Shown: positions 23,397-32,576 of the stretch, piece after piece
Position numbering within the stretch: the first letter of the stretch is position 1
How the letters are laid out: each line of letters starts with the position of its first letter
Source: JADLHS01 sp049840435
Lineage (GTDB): Bacteria; Verrucomicrobiota; Verrucomicrobiia; Limisphaerales; JADLHS01
Direction of reading: 5' to 3'
Length of the DNA stretch: 64,000 bases
Assembly (NCBI GenBank): GCA_049840435.1
Contig: JASGKY010000021.1
Coordinates: 1 to 64,000, forward strand
The notes under the pieces: generated by a model
The model's input: only the letters and a program-made list of their open reading frames with translations
Database searches by the model: none
What the model was told of the DNA's origin: nothing
Program-made: the position numbers and the translations under genes

Positions 23397-25117
23397 ATGA
23401 AACTTAGCCCTGAGCAGTCGCTCGCAGGTATTCTCGAACCAGTTTTTGCCATTCGTACGGAAGACGATCTAGGAGTCGGCGACACCAACGGCGTGCGTCA
23501 GATGATTGATTGGTGCGCGCGGCATGGTTTGAACATCTTTCAGACGTTGCCGATCAACGAGACCAGCGATGACAATTCGCCCTACAACGCCATCAGCTCT
23601 CTGGCAATCGAACCCAGCTCGTTAACCGTGACGCCGAAGACGGTGCCGGACCTGGACGCGGCGAAGTTCAAGGCGATTGCCACCTCGAAGCGATTGGCTG
23701 AACTTCGGGTGGGGGCGGTGAATTATCCAAAGGTTAAAGCGCTCAAGCACGAGCTGCTTGTGGCAGCATTCGATGCGTTTGTGACGAAGGAATTTAATAA
23801 AGGCACGAAGCGCGCGGAAGCGTTCCGGGTGTTTTTGATGGAGAATGCGGACTGGCTCTCAGACTACGCGCTATTCCGGGTTTTGATGGCGGTAAATAGC
23901 AATTCCCCAGCTTGGGATCGCTGGCCGAACGAACATCAAGGCCCGCGCCGGGCGCGGACATGGCTGTTGTCGCTGCCGGAAACAAAGCGTGATGAACTCA
24001 GCCGCCAGCAGCTTTTCTTCACTTACGTGCAATGGCTGGCGTTCACACAATGGGAAGAAATCAAGGCCTACGGGTACCTAAGAAAAAGGTCTATTTGATG
24101 GGGGACATCCCATTCGGGGTGGGGCGTTACAGTGCGGATGTTTGGGCGAACCGCAGCATTTTTGATTTGGAGTGGAGCGGGGGAGCACCGCCCGAAAAGA
24201 CCTTTAAGACTGATCCGTTTACGGCCAAGTGGGGACAGAATTGGGGCATTCCAAATTATCACTGGGACGAATTGCGCCGCCACAATTTCGACTGGTGGCG
24301 GTTCCGCGTGGGTAACATTCAAAAAGTATTTCACCTCTTCCGCATTGATCACGTGCTGGGATTGTTTCGAATCTACTCGTTTCCGTGGACTCCGGATCGA
24401 AATGCAGAGTTCCTCCCACTGAGTGAAACCGAAGCTGCCGATCGGACCCGCGGTCGGTTGCCGGGCTTTAAGCAGTTCGATGACGATACACCTGAACACA
24501 AAGCCGTGAATCAGGCGCAAGGCGAGGAATTGCTAAAGCTGATTCAAGAAGCGGCGGGCGAAACGGTTGTCGTTGCAGAAGACCTTGGAACCGTGCCTGA
24601 TTACGTGCCGCCCACCTTGGAACGATTAGGCATTCCAGGCTTTCGAATTCCGATGCTTTTTCGCGACCACGATTGGAGCTATTCCGACCCCAAGAAGTAT
24701 CCGCGTTTGTCTCTGGCGCAACCGGCTACGCACGATCACACGCCGCTGGCGTTGATGTGGCAGGAGTGTTGGGCCAACATTGACGCGGGCAATGAAGTCG
24801 AACACAGCCGCTGGGAGCTCCGCCGCATTATGCACTTTGGTGGGATTCACAATGAAGAACCGCCGCGCGAACTGACTGACCGCATTCATGAAGGGTTCAC
24901 GCGGGCAGTCATGGAATCCAATTCATGGCTCGCGGTTTTTCAGGTGCAGGATGTGTTTAGTCAGACTGCACGTTTTAACGTGCCGGGGTCCACTTCAACT
25001 GCCAACTGGTCGGCGCGCCTTGAGCAGACCGTAAATGAGCTGGATGCCGAACCTAGACTGCTGGCCAAAACCAAGATGCTTTCGCGTCTTGCTCGGGAGG
25101 CTGGGCGTGTAGTTTAA
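23397..25117 (+). CDS. malQ: 4-alpha-glucanotransferase, GH77 (frameshifted)
   Basis: Amylomaltase that transfers maltodextrin units during glycogen or maltose metabolism. The first part (23397 to about 24070) carries the N-terminal barrel; the second frame carries GDIPFGVGRYSADVWAN, the nucleophile block FRIDHVLGLFR and the acid/base block VVAEDLGTVPDYV. A single missing G in a GGG run near 24078 explains the break: restoring it gives AYGVPKKKVYLMGD. Corrected length is about 573 residues. I read the break as a sequence error because every catalytic block is intact. Confidence 0.88.
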
Positions 25118-25253
25118 GTTTCTAAAATTCAGTGGGTTAGCTGTTTGGTTGTTTGCGTCGTCGGGGTTTACAGATTGACGCCGCCATCAGTCCTTACCAC
25201 ACTGACCGCCTAACCGCCGGGCGCATGGTGCGTCGCGGACGGCAAACCCATTT

Positions 25254-25451
25254 ATGGCCGAAGGATATTGCGTTAAGTGCAAAGCGAAGAAGGAAATCGC
25301 TGACGGCATTGAGGAAACCATGAAAAACGGTCGCAAGGCTATCAAGGGCAAATGCCCTACTTGCGGCACGGTCATGTTCAAAATCCTCGGTGGCAAAGCC
25401 GCAGCCCCATCCACTCCAACTCCGCCCACTCCGCCACCTGCTGCCAATTAA
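25254..25451 (+). CDS. DUF5679-like zinc-ribbon protein
   Basis: A 65-residue protein with two Cys pairs, CVKCKAKKEI and CPTCGTVMFKI, flanking TMKNGRKAIKGK. This is the pattern of DUF5679, a small zinc-ribbon family of unknown function. A Pro/Thr/Ala tail follows. It ends three bases before the NDK gene and may be co-transcribed with it. Confidence 0.8.
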   Translation: MAEGYCVKCKAKKEIADGIEETMKNGRKAIKGKCPTCGTVMFKILGGKAAAPSTPTPPTPPPAAN

Positions 25452-25454
25452 ATT

Positions 25455-26628
25455 ATGTCGCAACAGTTAGCATACGCCATCATCACCCCTTACTCGCTGC
25501 ACAAGTCTCGGACTGGCGGCATCTTGAGCCGACTTATTTCCCGTACGGGACTTGATCTCGCCGCTGCCCGGATGTTCGCGCCGAGTGCGGAACTGGTTCA
25601 AAAGTATTCCGAAGCCATTGTTTCTGCCAATGACCCGCAAGATCGCAAGGTTCAGGAGATGTTGCGGGATGTACATCCTCAAAAATTTCAGTCCGGATTC
25701 CAAAACCGGGCGGCGGCGGCGCGCCATGGTGTTGCTCTTCCGCGGGGAAGACGCTGTGCGCAAAGTCCGTTCAGTGGTCGGCAATCTCGATCCGAATCGT
25801 CGCAGTGGCGAAACCATTCGCGATACCTACGGGGATTTGATTTACGACGAAAATGGCAAGGTTCAGTACTTTGAGCCCGCTGTGCTCGCTGCGCCAAATG
25901 TCGAAGAAGCGAAAACCAAGCTCAAGCTTTGGGCCAAGTATTCTGATACAGACGGCGGTTTGCTGGAAAACGTAAATACATATCCGGCGGGCGAAACGCC
26001 CCAGCGCACGCTCGTGCTCATCAAGCCGGATAACTTCCGCTTCGCGACCGGGCGTCCCGGTAACGTGATTGATTTCTTCTCCCGCACCGGCCTGTACATC
26101 GTCGCAATCAAGGTGCATCGCATGAGTGTAGCCGAGGCATCTGAGTTTTACGGCCCGGTTCGTGAAGTATTGCGCACGAAACTCAAAGATGTCGTGGCCT
26201 CCAAAGCCAAAGCAGCCTTGGAAAAAGATTTAGGCTATGGCATTCCGGCCGCCGTTGAGAAGCAGCTTGGCGATATCCTCGGACCGGTGTTCGGCGACAA
26301 CCAATTCGACAACATCGTCCGCTTTATGGCCGGCCGTTCACCGTCGGAATGCCCGCCCGGCGAAGTGGATCAGCCCGGTTCGGAAAAGTGCATTGCTTTG
26401 ATCTATGAAGGTGTCGGAGCCGTTTCCAAAATCCGGGACGTGCTCGGACCTACCGATCCGTCGAAGGCGCCGCCCGGCTCAATCCGTCGTGAATTTGGCT
26501 CCAGCATCATGGTGAACGCCGCGCATGCCAGCGATGCGCCGGAAAATGCCATGCGTGAAATGGGCATTGTCAAACCGGCGGACAATAACTTCCGCCGCAC
26601 GGTCGAATCGTTCTTCGGCAAGCTGTGA
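25455..26628 (+). CDS. Nucleoside-diphosphate kinase, tandem-domain (frameshifted)
   Basis: Two NDK-like domains in one chain of about 390 residues. The first (YAIITPYSLHKSRTGGILS onward) lacks the catalytic His block: where it is expected the sequence reads YFEPAVLAAPNVEEAK. The second (TLVLIKPDNFRFATGRPG onward) keeps it as NAAHASDAPENAMRE. The domain-1 frame is broken near 25670; removing one base gives LREYILKNFSPDSKTG. Normal NDKs are about 140 residues with one domain and balance nucleoside triphosphate pools. The dead first domain may be structural or regulatory. Confidence 0.82.
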
Positions 26629-26656
26629 CGCGTGGCGTTGCGGTGAATGGTTTTCA

Positions 26657-26695
26657 AACCACGGATGGACTTGGGTTCATCCGTGGTTAACTTTT
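26657..26695 (+). terminator. Hairpin terminator after the NDK gene
   Basis: AACCACGGATG (26657-26667) and CATCCGTGGTT (26678-26688) form an 11-bp stem with a 10-base loop, followed by AACTTTTAA. The T tract is weak but the stem is strong. Confidence 0.7.
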
Positions 26696-26708
26696 AAGCA
26701 GGACTGAC

Positions 26709-27521
26709 ATGGCTGTTTTCTTCGATACCCACGCTCATCTGGATTACCCGGACTTCGTGCCTGATTTCGCTCCGATTTTGGAGCGTGCTGAAACGGCCGG
26801 AATTACCCGGATGATTTCCATCGGCACGGATTTGGAAAGCAGCGCCCAGGCAATCAAACTCGCGGAGCAGCACGATTGCATCTATGCCGTCGTTGGCTGG
26901 CATCCTTCGAACGCGCTGGAAGCGCCGGATGATATCCGTCCGCAACTGCGTGAGTTGGCGAGGCATCACAAGGTGGTCGCTATCGGTGAAACCGGTTTGG
27001 ATTACTATCGCCTGCCGAGTTCTCAAGGGCAGGGGACGGCGGCGGATGACGAACGCTACAAACAGAAGCAGGCGCTCATCTTCCAGCAACAGCTGGAAGT
27101 CGCCGCCGAAGCCGGCCTCAACTGTGTCATCCACCAGCGCGGTGATTGTTTCGAGGATACGTTGACTTTGATGCAGCCGTTTGTTGGTCGCGTACGCGGC
27201 GTGTTCCATTGCTTCGCGGGTGATCCGGTGGCTATGCAGCGCATCATGGCAATCGGGTCACTGGTGAGTTTTACTGGCATTGTGACTTTCAAGAACGGCC
27301 AGAACGTTCGTGCTACCGTGGCCGCGACGCCGCTGGGCAAGTTTATGCTCGAAACGGACTGCCCCTATCTCGCGCCGATTCCCTATCGCGGCAAACGGTG
27401 CGAACCTGCCTATGTGAAAGAAATCGCCGCGACGGTGGCCCAGGTAAAAGGTTGTTCGCTGGAAGAATTGAGCATCGCTACTTGCCAGGCTGCTCGCGAA
27501 TTTTTTCACAAGCTGACCTGA
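26709..27521 (+). CDS. TatD-family metal-dependent hydrolase
   Basis: A 270-residue TIM-barrel nuclease-like protein. Metal ligands are visible in order: FDTHAHLD (His-x-His), IGETGLDYYR (Glu), VIHQRG (His), VFHCFAG (His) and LETDCPYLAPIP (Asp). Family members act as 3'-5' DNA exonucleases and in tRNA or D-amino-acid related turnover. It is flanked by terminators on both sides and appears to be a single-gene unit. Confidence 0.92.
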   Translation: MAVFFDTHAHLDYPDFVPDFAPILERAETAGITRMISIGTDLESSAQAIKLAEQHDCIYAVVGWHPSNALEAPDDIRPQLRELARHHKVVAIGETGLDYYRLPSSQGQGTAADDERYKQKQALIFQQQLEVAAEAGLNCVIHQRGDCFEDTLTLMQPFVGRVRGVFHCFAGDPVAMQRIMAIGSLVSFTGIVTFKNGQNVRATVAATPLGKFMLETDCPYLAPIPYRGKRCEPAYVKEIAATVAQVKGCSLEELSIATCQAAREFFHKLT

Positions 27522-27545
27522 GCGCCGTCGTCAGTAAACGACGTG

Positions 27546-27566
27546 ATCCCGCCCGGGATTTTTTTG
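27546..27566 (+). terminator. Possible terminator after the TatD-family gene
   Basis: ATCCC and GGGAT enclose GCCC and are followed by a run of T. The 5-bp stem is short, so this is tentative. Confidence 0.5.
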
Positions 27567-27723
27567 TGTTCACAATCAAGGGGCGTGTGCTACGGTTTTC
27601 TCAGATGTCCCTACCTCGAGCACCATTCGCAGGGCGACATGACTGCGGCGTGAGCCGTTGGCGGAGCTGTTTTGCGAATGAAATCTGTTGTCGGCCCCGT
27701 AACCCCATCCAAGGAAAAATCGT

Positions 27724-28179
27724 ATGACCTATTCCATTCCCGTCAGCGAAATTCTCACCAACAAAGGCGGTCAAGTCTGGTCCGTGCCGCCGGAATCCAC
27801 AGTGTTAGACGCGATCAAGATGATGGCTGAAAAAAACGTCGGCGCCTTGCTGGTGACGAAGGAAGGGCGATTGACTGGGGTGATTTCTGAGCGGGATTAC
27901 ACCCGCAATGTGGTGCTCAAAGGCCGTTCATCTCGGGACACCACTGTGCGGGAAATTATTTCAGGCAAGGTTGTTTCCGCCAGTCCCGATCATACAGTTG
28001 AAGATTGTATGCGCTTAATGACGGAACATCGTGTCCGCCATCTGCCGGTGCTGCAGGGGAATAAAATCCTTGGCGTGATTTCTATCGGCGATTTGGTCAA
28101 TTCCATCATCTCCTCGCAGAACTCAGCCATCCAGCAATTGGAGACCTACATCACGGGCTATCCGACACCCTCGGCCTGA
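27724..28179 (+). CDS. Two-CBS-domain protein
   Basis: A 151-residue protein consisting of two CBS motifs: AIKMMAEKNVGALLVTKEG with GVISERDYTR, and CMRLMTEHRVRHLPVLQGN with GVISIGDLV. CBS pairs bind adenosine nucleotides and usually regulate a partner enzyme or transporter; none is fused here. An AAGGAAAAAT ribosome-binding site precedes the ATG. It converges with folB. Confidence 0.88.
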   Translation: MTYSIPVSEILTNKGGQVWSVPPESTVLDAIKMMAEKNVGALLVTKEGRLTGVISERDYTRNVVLKGRSSRDTTVREIISGKVVSASPDHTVEDCMRLMTEHRVRHLPVLQGNKILGVISIGDLVNSIISSQNSAIQQLETYITGYPTPSA

Positions 28180-28183
28180 GGAT

Positions 28184-28534
28184 TCAGGCGCGATGCTTGG
28201 TCAGCGTCACGGCGACTTGTGCCGCTTGCGGGATAGGAAATTTCTTCACAATCACTGTCGCTGTTGTGGGTCGGTAGCCGGTCAAAACCAGATCGGCTAC
28301 ATCATTGGCGAGTTTCTCAATGAGTCGCCAGCTTCGTCCCGTCCCGAGTGCGATAATTTTTTGTGAAACGTCAAAGTAATCAATCGTGGCGCTGATGTCG
28401 TCCGTTGCAACAGCGGCGCTGAAGTCATGCTCCATTTCAACGCTTAACAACAGGCGCTGAGGTTTTGACCGTTCTTCATCCGGTACCCCCACGCAGAACT
28501 GCACTTCCAAGTCGGTGATGATGATTTTGGACAT
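28184..28534 (-). CDS. folB: Dihydroneopterin aldolase
   Basis: A 116-residue protein of the FolB family, which splits 7,8-dihydroneopterin in folate synthesis. Family marks are the N-terminal IIITDLEVQFCVGVPDEER, the central TIDYFDVSQKI, the LIEKLANDVADLVL helix with the conserved Glu, and VIVKKFPIPQAA near the end. Five bases separate it from the upstream HAD-Nudix gene, so the two are likely co-transcribed. Confidence 0.88.
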   Translation of the reverse strand: MSKIIITDLEVQFCVGVPDEERSKPQRLLLSVEMEHDFSAAVATDDISATIDYFDVSQKIIALGTGRSWRLIEKLANDVADLVLTGYRPTTATVIVKKFPIPQAAQVAVTLTKHRA

Positions 28535-28539
28535 AACGG

Positions 28540-29618
28540 TTAGCTCTTCGGGTGCGGTTTAACGACGGCCTCTAGCAAGATTCGCGTCGGCGTATTGATG
28601 GGCATACGGAGTGCGTCAGCCAAAGTCAGCCAGCGAAATTCTTGAGCTTCCTCGTTGAGCTGGACCACTGGATTGGCACCGCAACGACAGGTGTAGTTCA
28701 GCAGGACAAAGTGTGCGTCGCGATAAAATTCCCGGGAGTGGATGCAGTCTTGCACGAGGACAAATTCGACATGCTCGACGTCGAGGTTGGTTTCTTCTTT
28801 GAGTTCACGGCGGAGCGCATCGGGGGAAGTTTCGCCCCATTTTATTTTGCCGCCGGGGATGCCCCAGAGATTTGACCATTTGTGAGTGCGAACCAACAGG
28901 ACTTCTCCGCTTGGGTTGAAAATCAATCCTCCCACCGTGACGACTGGCGGATGTGTCGCCTCGAATCGTTTTAGGAGGGGCGTGAGGGTAAAGTCGTTTT
29001 GCTGGAGGAGGTCGCTTAATTCGCCGAGATGTTCGACGATCAGGTCTGGTTTAGCGGCACGAAGTTGATCGAGCGTATTGTAACCGGTTAACACCGCGCA
29101 AGAATGGATGCCGCCGTGCTTGGCGGTTTCAATGTCATGCTGCATGTCGCCGATGAAGAGCGTTTCATCGGGTTTGAGATGGTTGTCAGCTAGAATGTCG
29201 TGGATCTTCTGGCGCTTGTCCCAGACTCCGGTATAAGGTCGGTCCAGATATTTTCCAAAGCCTGTGGCGTGTTCCTGCACGGCAAAATGATCTGCGGCAA
29301 CCGTGCTCAAGAGAAACGTGCGAATTTGGTGCTGGCGGCAGAGTTTTAGAAATTCCTCTGCATGAGGTAGGGCACAAACAGAAGCTTGCACTTCGCGAAA
29401 CCGGCCATGAAACCATTCTTCCAAACGATCTATGGACACCCCCGGGGTGTGCTTGTCGTAAAAACGTTGGAAGGGGAGGCAGAATTCCGCGCGAAACTGA
29501 TCCAATGAAATTTCTGGGCGTCCAGCTTGAGTCAGAACGTAATTGGAGGCTTCCCAGACCGCTGGCAGGTCATCTACCAAGCTTGCCCGGACCAGTCGAA
29601 GATGATGTTACGAATCAC
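28540..29618 (-). CDS. HAD-superfamily hydrolase fused to a Nudix domain (frameshifted N-terminus)
   Basis: The long open frame begins at VDDLPAVWEASN, missing the HAD nucleophile. In the adjacent frame a GTG at 29618 opens IRNIIFDWSG, with the catalytic Asp of motif I. One missing base near 29585 would join them as DWSGQALVDDLP. HAD motifs follow (LLSTVAADH; FIGDMQHDIETAKHGG). After about residue 215 comes a Nudix domain with GKIKWGE-x7-RELKEET; the final Gly of the Nudix box is Asn. Linked to folB, it could act on dihydroneopterin triphosphate, a known Nudix substrate; this is inference from position. Confidence 0.8.
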
Positions 29619-29911
29619 GCCGGGATGTTAGTTCAGGCGACCCCGGGAGCAACAGCCGCGATTTTGGCGCAACTTTTCCGCAACTTTGTGTCCTGTTTGG
29701 TTATTGACCCAAGGACAGTTGTCCGATGCTGAGACACGAACGCGGCGGCAACTTCCGGTTAACTACGGAAATGAATCGGCTTAAATTGGTGGAGGGCGGG
29801 CGTGGTTCTGCTTTGCAAGCCAGGTGAACCCGGGTAGCCTGAATATAAGTTTGCGGTTGCTAGTGTTTGCATCGAGTCGCGAACACCGGGAGTCATGGCG
29901 GAAGGAATTTT

Positions 29912-30292
29912 ATGAAGTTGAAAACGAAGTTTAACGCGGGATTTACGCTGGTGGAGATCATGATCGTTGTGGCGATCATCGGATTGCTGGCGGCGATTGC
30001 CATCCCAAACATGGTCAAGGCGCGGAATACCGCCCAAGCCAACGCCTGTATCAATAACATGCGTCAAATCGACAATGCAGTGCAGCAGTTTGCGGTGGAA
30101 AATAACAAGACCGATAGCGATTCGGTGTCGGAGGCTGAGATCAAGTCGTACATCAAAGACAGTGAAATGCCGGTTTGTCCTGCGGGTAACAAGCCTTATC
30201 AATTGGCTGGGACGGTAGGCGCGCGGCCCAGTGTAACTTGTGTGAATGCGGCGAGCACACCGCCGCATAAATTCGGGCCAAAGGTGCCTTGA
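29912..30292 (+). CDS. Type IV pilin-like protein 1
   Basis: A 126-residue prepilin. After a short basic leader (MKLKTKFNAG) comes the processing site G/FTLVEIMIVVAIIGLLAA with the conserved Glu at +5, then the sharp IPNMVKARNTAQANACIN turn. The C-terminal part contains two Cys (MPVCPAG, SVTCVNA) that could form the pilin disulfide loop. An AAGGA ribosome-binding site precedes the ATG. It is followed by a terminator, so it forms its own unit. Pilus, secretion pseudopilus or surface fibre cannot be told apart here. Confidence 0.88.
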   Translation: MKLKTKFNAGFTLVEIMIVVAIIGLLAAIAIPNMVKARNTAQANACINNMRQIDNAVQQFAVENNKTDSDSVSEAEIKSYIKDSEMPVCPAGNKPYQLAGTVGARPSVTCVNAASTPPHKFGPKVP

Positions 30293-30321
30293 CCCGTCCA
30301 GCATCTGTTCTGATTTTTCCC

Positions 30322-30348
30322 GGCCCGGACCATCGTCCGGGCCTTTTT
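30322..30348 (+). terminator. Terminator after pilin 1
   Basis: GGCCCGGAC (30322-30330) and GTCCGGGCC (30335-30343) make a 9-bp stem with a CATC loop followed by TTTTT. Confidence 0.92.
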
Positions 30349-30375
30349 GTTCTCCGATGGGCATACGTTTCCCGC

Positions 30376-30392
30376 TTGGCATTGCCATTGCT
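30376..30392 (+). promoter_or_regulatory. Candidate sigma-54 promoter of pilin 2
   Basis: TTGGCATTGCCATTGCT has the -24 GG and -12 GC separated by exactly ten bases, fitting TGGCA-N6-TTGCT. Transcription would start about 97 bases before the pilin ATG. Sigma-54 is known to drive pilin genes in other bacteria. Confidence 0.45.
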
Positions 30393-30498
30393 AAATGCTG
30401 CCAGCGCGGTTGCAGCAGGCAATCAGTGAACACCAACCGCAATTGGATAACCCGCCTGCTGCTGTGTTCACACCGCAAACAGAAAGAACAGAACAGCT

Positions 30499-30888
30499 AT
30501 GAAGATCAATACCTCCCGGAAAGCCGGTTTCACCCTCGTCGAAATCATGATTGTGGTCGCCATCATCGGCCTCCTCGCCGCGATCGCGATTCCGAACTTC
30601 GTCCGCGCTCGTCAGACGTCGCAGACGAATGCGTGCATCAACAACCTCCGCCAGATCGATGGTGCGAAGCAGCAATGGGCGTTGGAAAATAACCAGCCTG
30701 CTGGTGTTACGCCGACGGATGCGAATATCGCCCCGTTCTTGGGCCGTGATACTACTGCTACTACTTTGGCGGGTGCAGGTGTTAACTGCCCGATCGCCGG
30801 CGTCTATGCGATCAATGCCGTCGAAGTTGCTCCGCGCTGTGGTTCTGCGACCGCGGTTGGTGGTACGCACGCGGCCATTCTCGAGTAA
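30499..30888 (+). CDS. Type IV pilin-like protein 2
   Basis: A 129-residue prepilin with leader MKINTSRKAG and the same G/FTLVEIMIVVAIIGLLAA helix as the genes on either side, then IPNFVRARQTSQTNACIN. The mature part is Ala/Thr rich with two Cys (GVNCPIAG, APRCGS). It resembles pilin 1 in the first 50 residues and pilin 3 beyond, so the three are paralogues. Its own terminator follows and a sigma-54-like site lies upstream. Confidence 0.88.
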   Translation: MKINTSRKAGFTLVEIMIVVAIIGLLAAIAIPNFVRARQTSQTNACINNLRQIDGAKQQWALENNQPAGVTPTDANIAPFLGRDTTATTLAGAGVNCPIAGVYAINAVEVAPRCGSATAVGGTHAAILE

Positions 30889-30909
30889 TCGGTTGATTTC
30901 ATAAACGAA

Positions 30910-30939
30910 GCAGGCCTGGGTTTCCCAGGCCTGCTTTTT
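30910..30939 (+). terminator. Terminator after pilin 2
   Basis: GCAGGCCTGGG (30910-30920) and CCCAGGCCTGC (30924-30934) form an 11-bp stem with a TTT loop and a following T run. Confidence 0.93.
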
Positions 30940-31267
30940 GCGTTTAGATTTTGATTTGCCGTTAAAATTGAAGCTGAGTATCTAGGCCCGTCGCTGGAAT
31001 ATTCTGCTTGCGGGTGAGCTTTGTAGTGGTAGGGGACGCTGGGATTCTCTAGCTCGTGTTGGCCTAGAAGTTTATTTAACCCGTTCTCTGACGAAATCTG
31101 ATTGCACTAAGGGCGGTTCAGGCAGTGGCAGAATAAATTGTGTGGCAGGGCGGGTACGTTTAGTGCGGACTTCTCACCTGCAGTGATGTGCCAATGGCTC
31201 ATAACAACATAATCATTATATCTCAAATCCATACGCTGTTGGCTGCGCTGTTAGAGAGCAAAACAAG
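30940..31267. other. Gene-free stretch between pilin 2 and pilin 3
   Basis: About 330 bases with no supportable open reading frame or RNA. It presumably holds the promoter of pilin 3, but I found no convincing sigma-70 or sigma-54 site. Confidence 0.5.
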
Positions 31268-31681
31268 ATGAAAATTATACTGACGCAAAAAAAATCCGGC
31301 TTCACTCTGGTGGAGATCATGATTGTGGTCGCCATCATTGGCCTCTTATGTGCAATCGCGATTCCTAACTTTGCGAGAGCCCGCCAGAACTCACAAAGTA
31401 ATGCGTGCATCAACAATCTTCGGCAAATTGACGGGGCTATTCAGCAATATGCTTTGGAGAACCAAGCGGCTGCAGCTGCGGCAGTCAATGGCAATTTGAT
31501 TGCACCCTATTTGCCCCGGGGGGTTAATACGGCCGCAGTGGATATTGAAAAAATCGTTTTTTGTCCTTCGGACGGCAACAAGGCATTCAGTTCCAGCTAT
31601 GCTGGCGGACTTACTTCGGTGGACACGAAGCCAACCTGCATGATTGGCTCCGGCTTTATCCCCGCCCACGCGCTCCCTTAA
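31268..31681 (+). CDS. Type IV pilin-like protein 3
   Basis: A 137-residue prepilin with leader MKIILTQKKSG, then FTLVEIMIVVAIIGLLCA. A Cys replaces the Ala found at this place in the other two. The turn IPNFARARQNSQSNACIN and an Ala run follow, and two Cys (IVFCPSDG, KPTCMIG) may pair. No terminator is obvious after it, so read-through to the ABC transporter genes is possible. Confidence 0.88.
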   Translation: MKIILTQKKSGFTLVEIMIVVAIIGLLCAIAIPNFARARQNSQSNACINNLRQIDGAIQQYALENQAAAAAAVNGNLIAPYLPRGVNTAAVDIEKIVFCPSDGNKAFSSSYAGGLTSVDTKPTCMIGSGFIPAHALP

Positions 31682-31817
31682 GATTTAAGATCTTTCCAGC
31701 CATTTGAGTGCAGGCCCGCACCGGCGTTCATTCGCTGCGTTGCGGGCCAAACTTACAGTTGACCAGTCGCAAGCGATTCAGTATTCGCAACAGGTCGAGC
31801 GGCCCGGTTCAAATTCT

Positions 31818-32576
31818 ATGAGTGTGATTCTGAAGACGGAAAAATTGCGAGTTGAATACACTGGTGGTGGATCACCGAAAGTTCCTAAGATTGCGCTGCA
31901 TGGTTTAGATTTGGTGGTGAGTGCGGGCGAGGTTTTTGGCTTCCTCGGGCCGAATGGCGCGGGCAAGACCACGACGATGAATGTCTTGTTGGGGTTTGTG
32001 CCACCCACCAGCGGCGCAGCGGCGCTTTTTGGAATTGATGTGCGGCAGCCTATCGCCCGCCAGCGTATCGGCTATTTGCCGGAATTGACTTACTACTACA
32101 AATTTCTCACCGCGGAAGAATTGCTGCGTTTTTACGCCAAAGTATTTGGTTTAAGTCGCAGTGAAACGGATCAACGGATTGAACGGCTGATCAAATTGGT
32201 CGAACTCGGTCATGCTGCAAAACGTCCGATCAAAACTTATTCTAAGGGCATGCAACAGCGGGTTGGTTTGGCCCAGGCGTTGATTAACAACCCCGACCTG
32301 TTGATTCTGGATGAGCCGACGAGTGGTTTGGATCCGCTGGGGCGCATGAAGGTTCGGGAGATTATTCAACGATTGAAAAACGAGGGGAAAACAGTTTTCT
32401 TTTCCTCACACGAAATGGGTGAAGTGGAAACTGTTTGCGACCGAGTAGCCATCTTGCATCAAGGTGAATTGAAAGCTGAGGGGCGTGTCGCTGATTTGGT
32501 TGCGAAACATCAAGCGGACAATTTGGAGCAGGTCTTCCTGAATATTGTGGGCTATCAACCGCAGGAGGTCGCATGA
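31818..32576 (+). CDS. ABC transporter ATP-binding protein (ABC-2 exporter type)
   Basis: A 252-residue ATPase with Walker A GPNGAGKTT, Q-loop region YLPELTYYYKFL, signature YSKGMQQRVGLAQAL, Walker B LLILDEPTSGLDPLG and H-loop FFSSHEMGEV. It matches the NatA-like group that drives ABC-2 exporters. The ATG at 31818 is preferred to the start 114 bases upstream. Its stop overlaps the permease start by four bases. Confidence 0.92.
   Translation: MSVILKTEKLRVEYTGGGSPKVPKIALHGLDLVVSAGEVFGFLGPNGAGKTTTMNVLLGFVPPTSGAAALFGIDVRQPIARQRIGYLPELTYYYKFLTAEELLRFYAKVFGLSRSETDQRIERLIKLVELGHAAKRPIKTYSKGMQQRVGLAQALINNPDLLILDEPTSGLDPLGRMKVREIIQRLKNEGKTVFFSSHEMGEVETVCDRVAILHQGELKAEGRVADLVAKHQADNLEQVFLNIVGYQPQEVA

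Noticed and set aside
29712..29723. GGACAGTTGTCC palindrome before pilin 1 as an operator
   Set aside because: A single short palindrome without a nearby promoter; could be chance.
29800..29825. Second sigma-54 promoter before pilin 1 (TGGTTCTGCTTTGCA)
   Set aside because: GG and GC are nine bases apart instead of the required ten.
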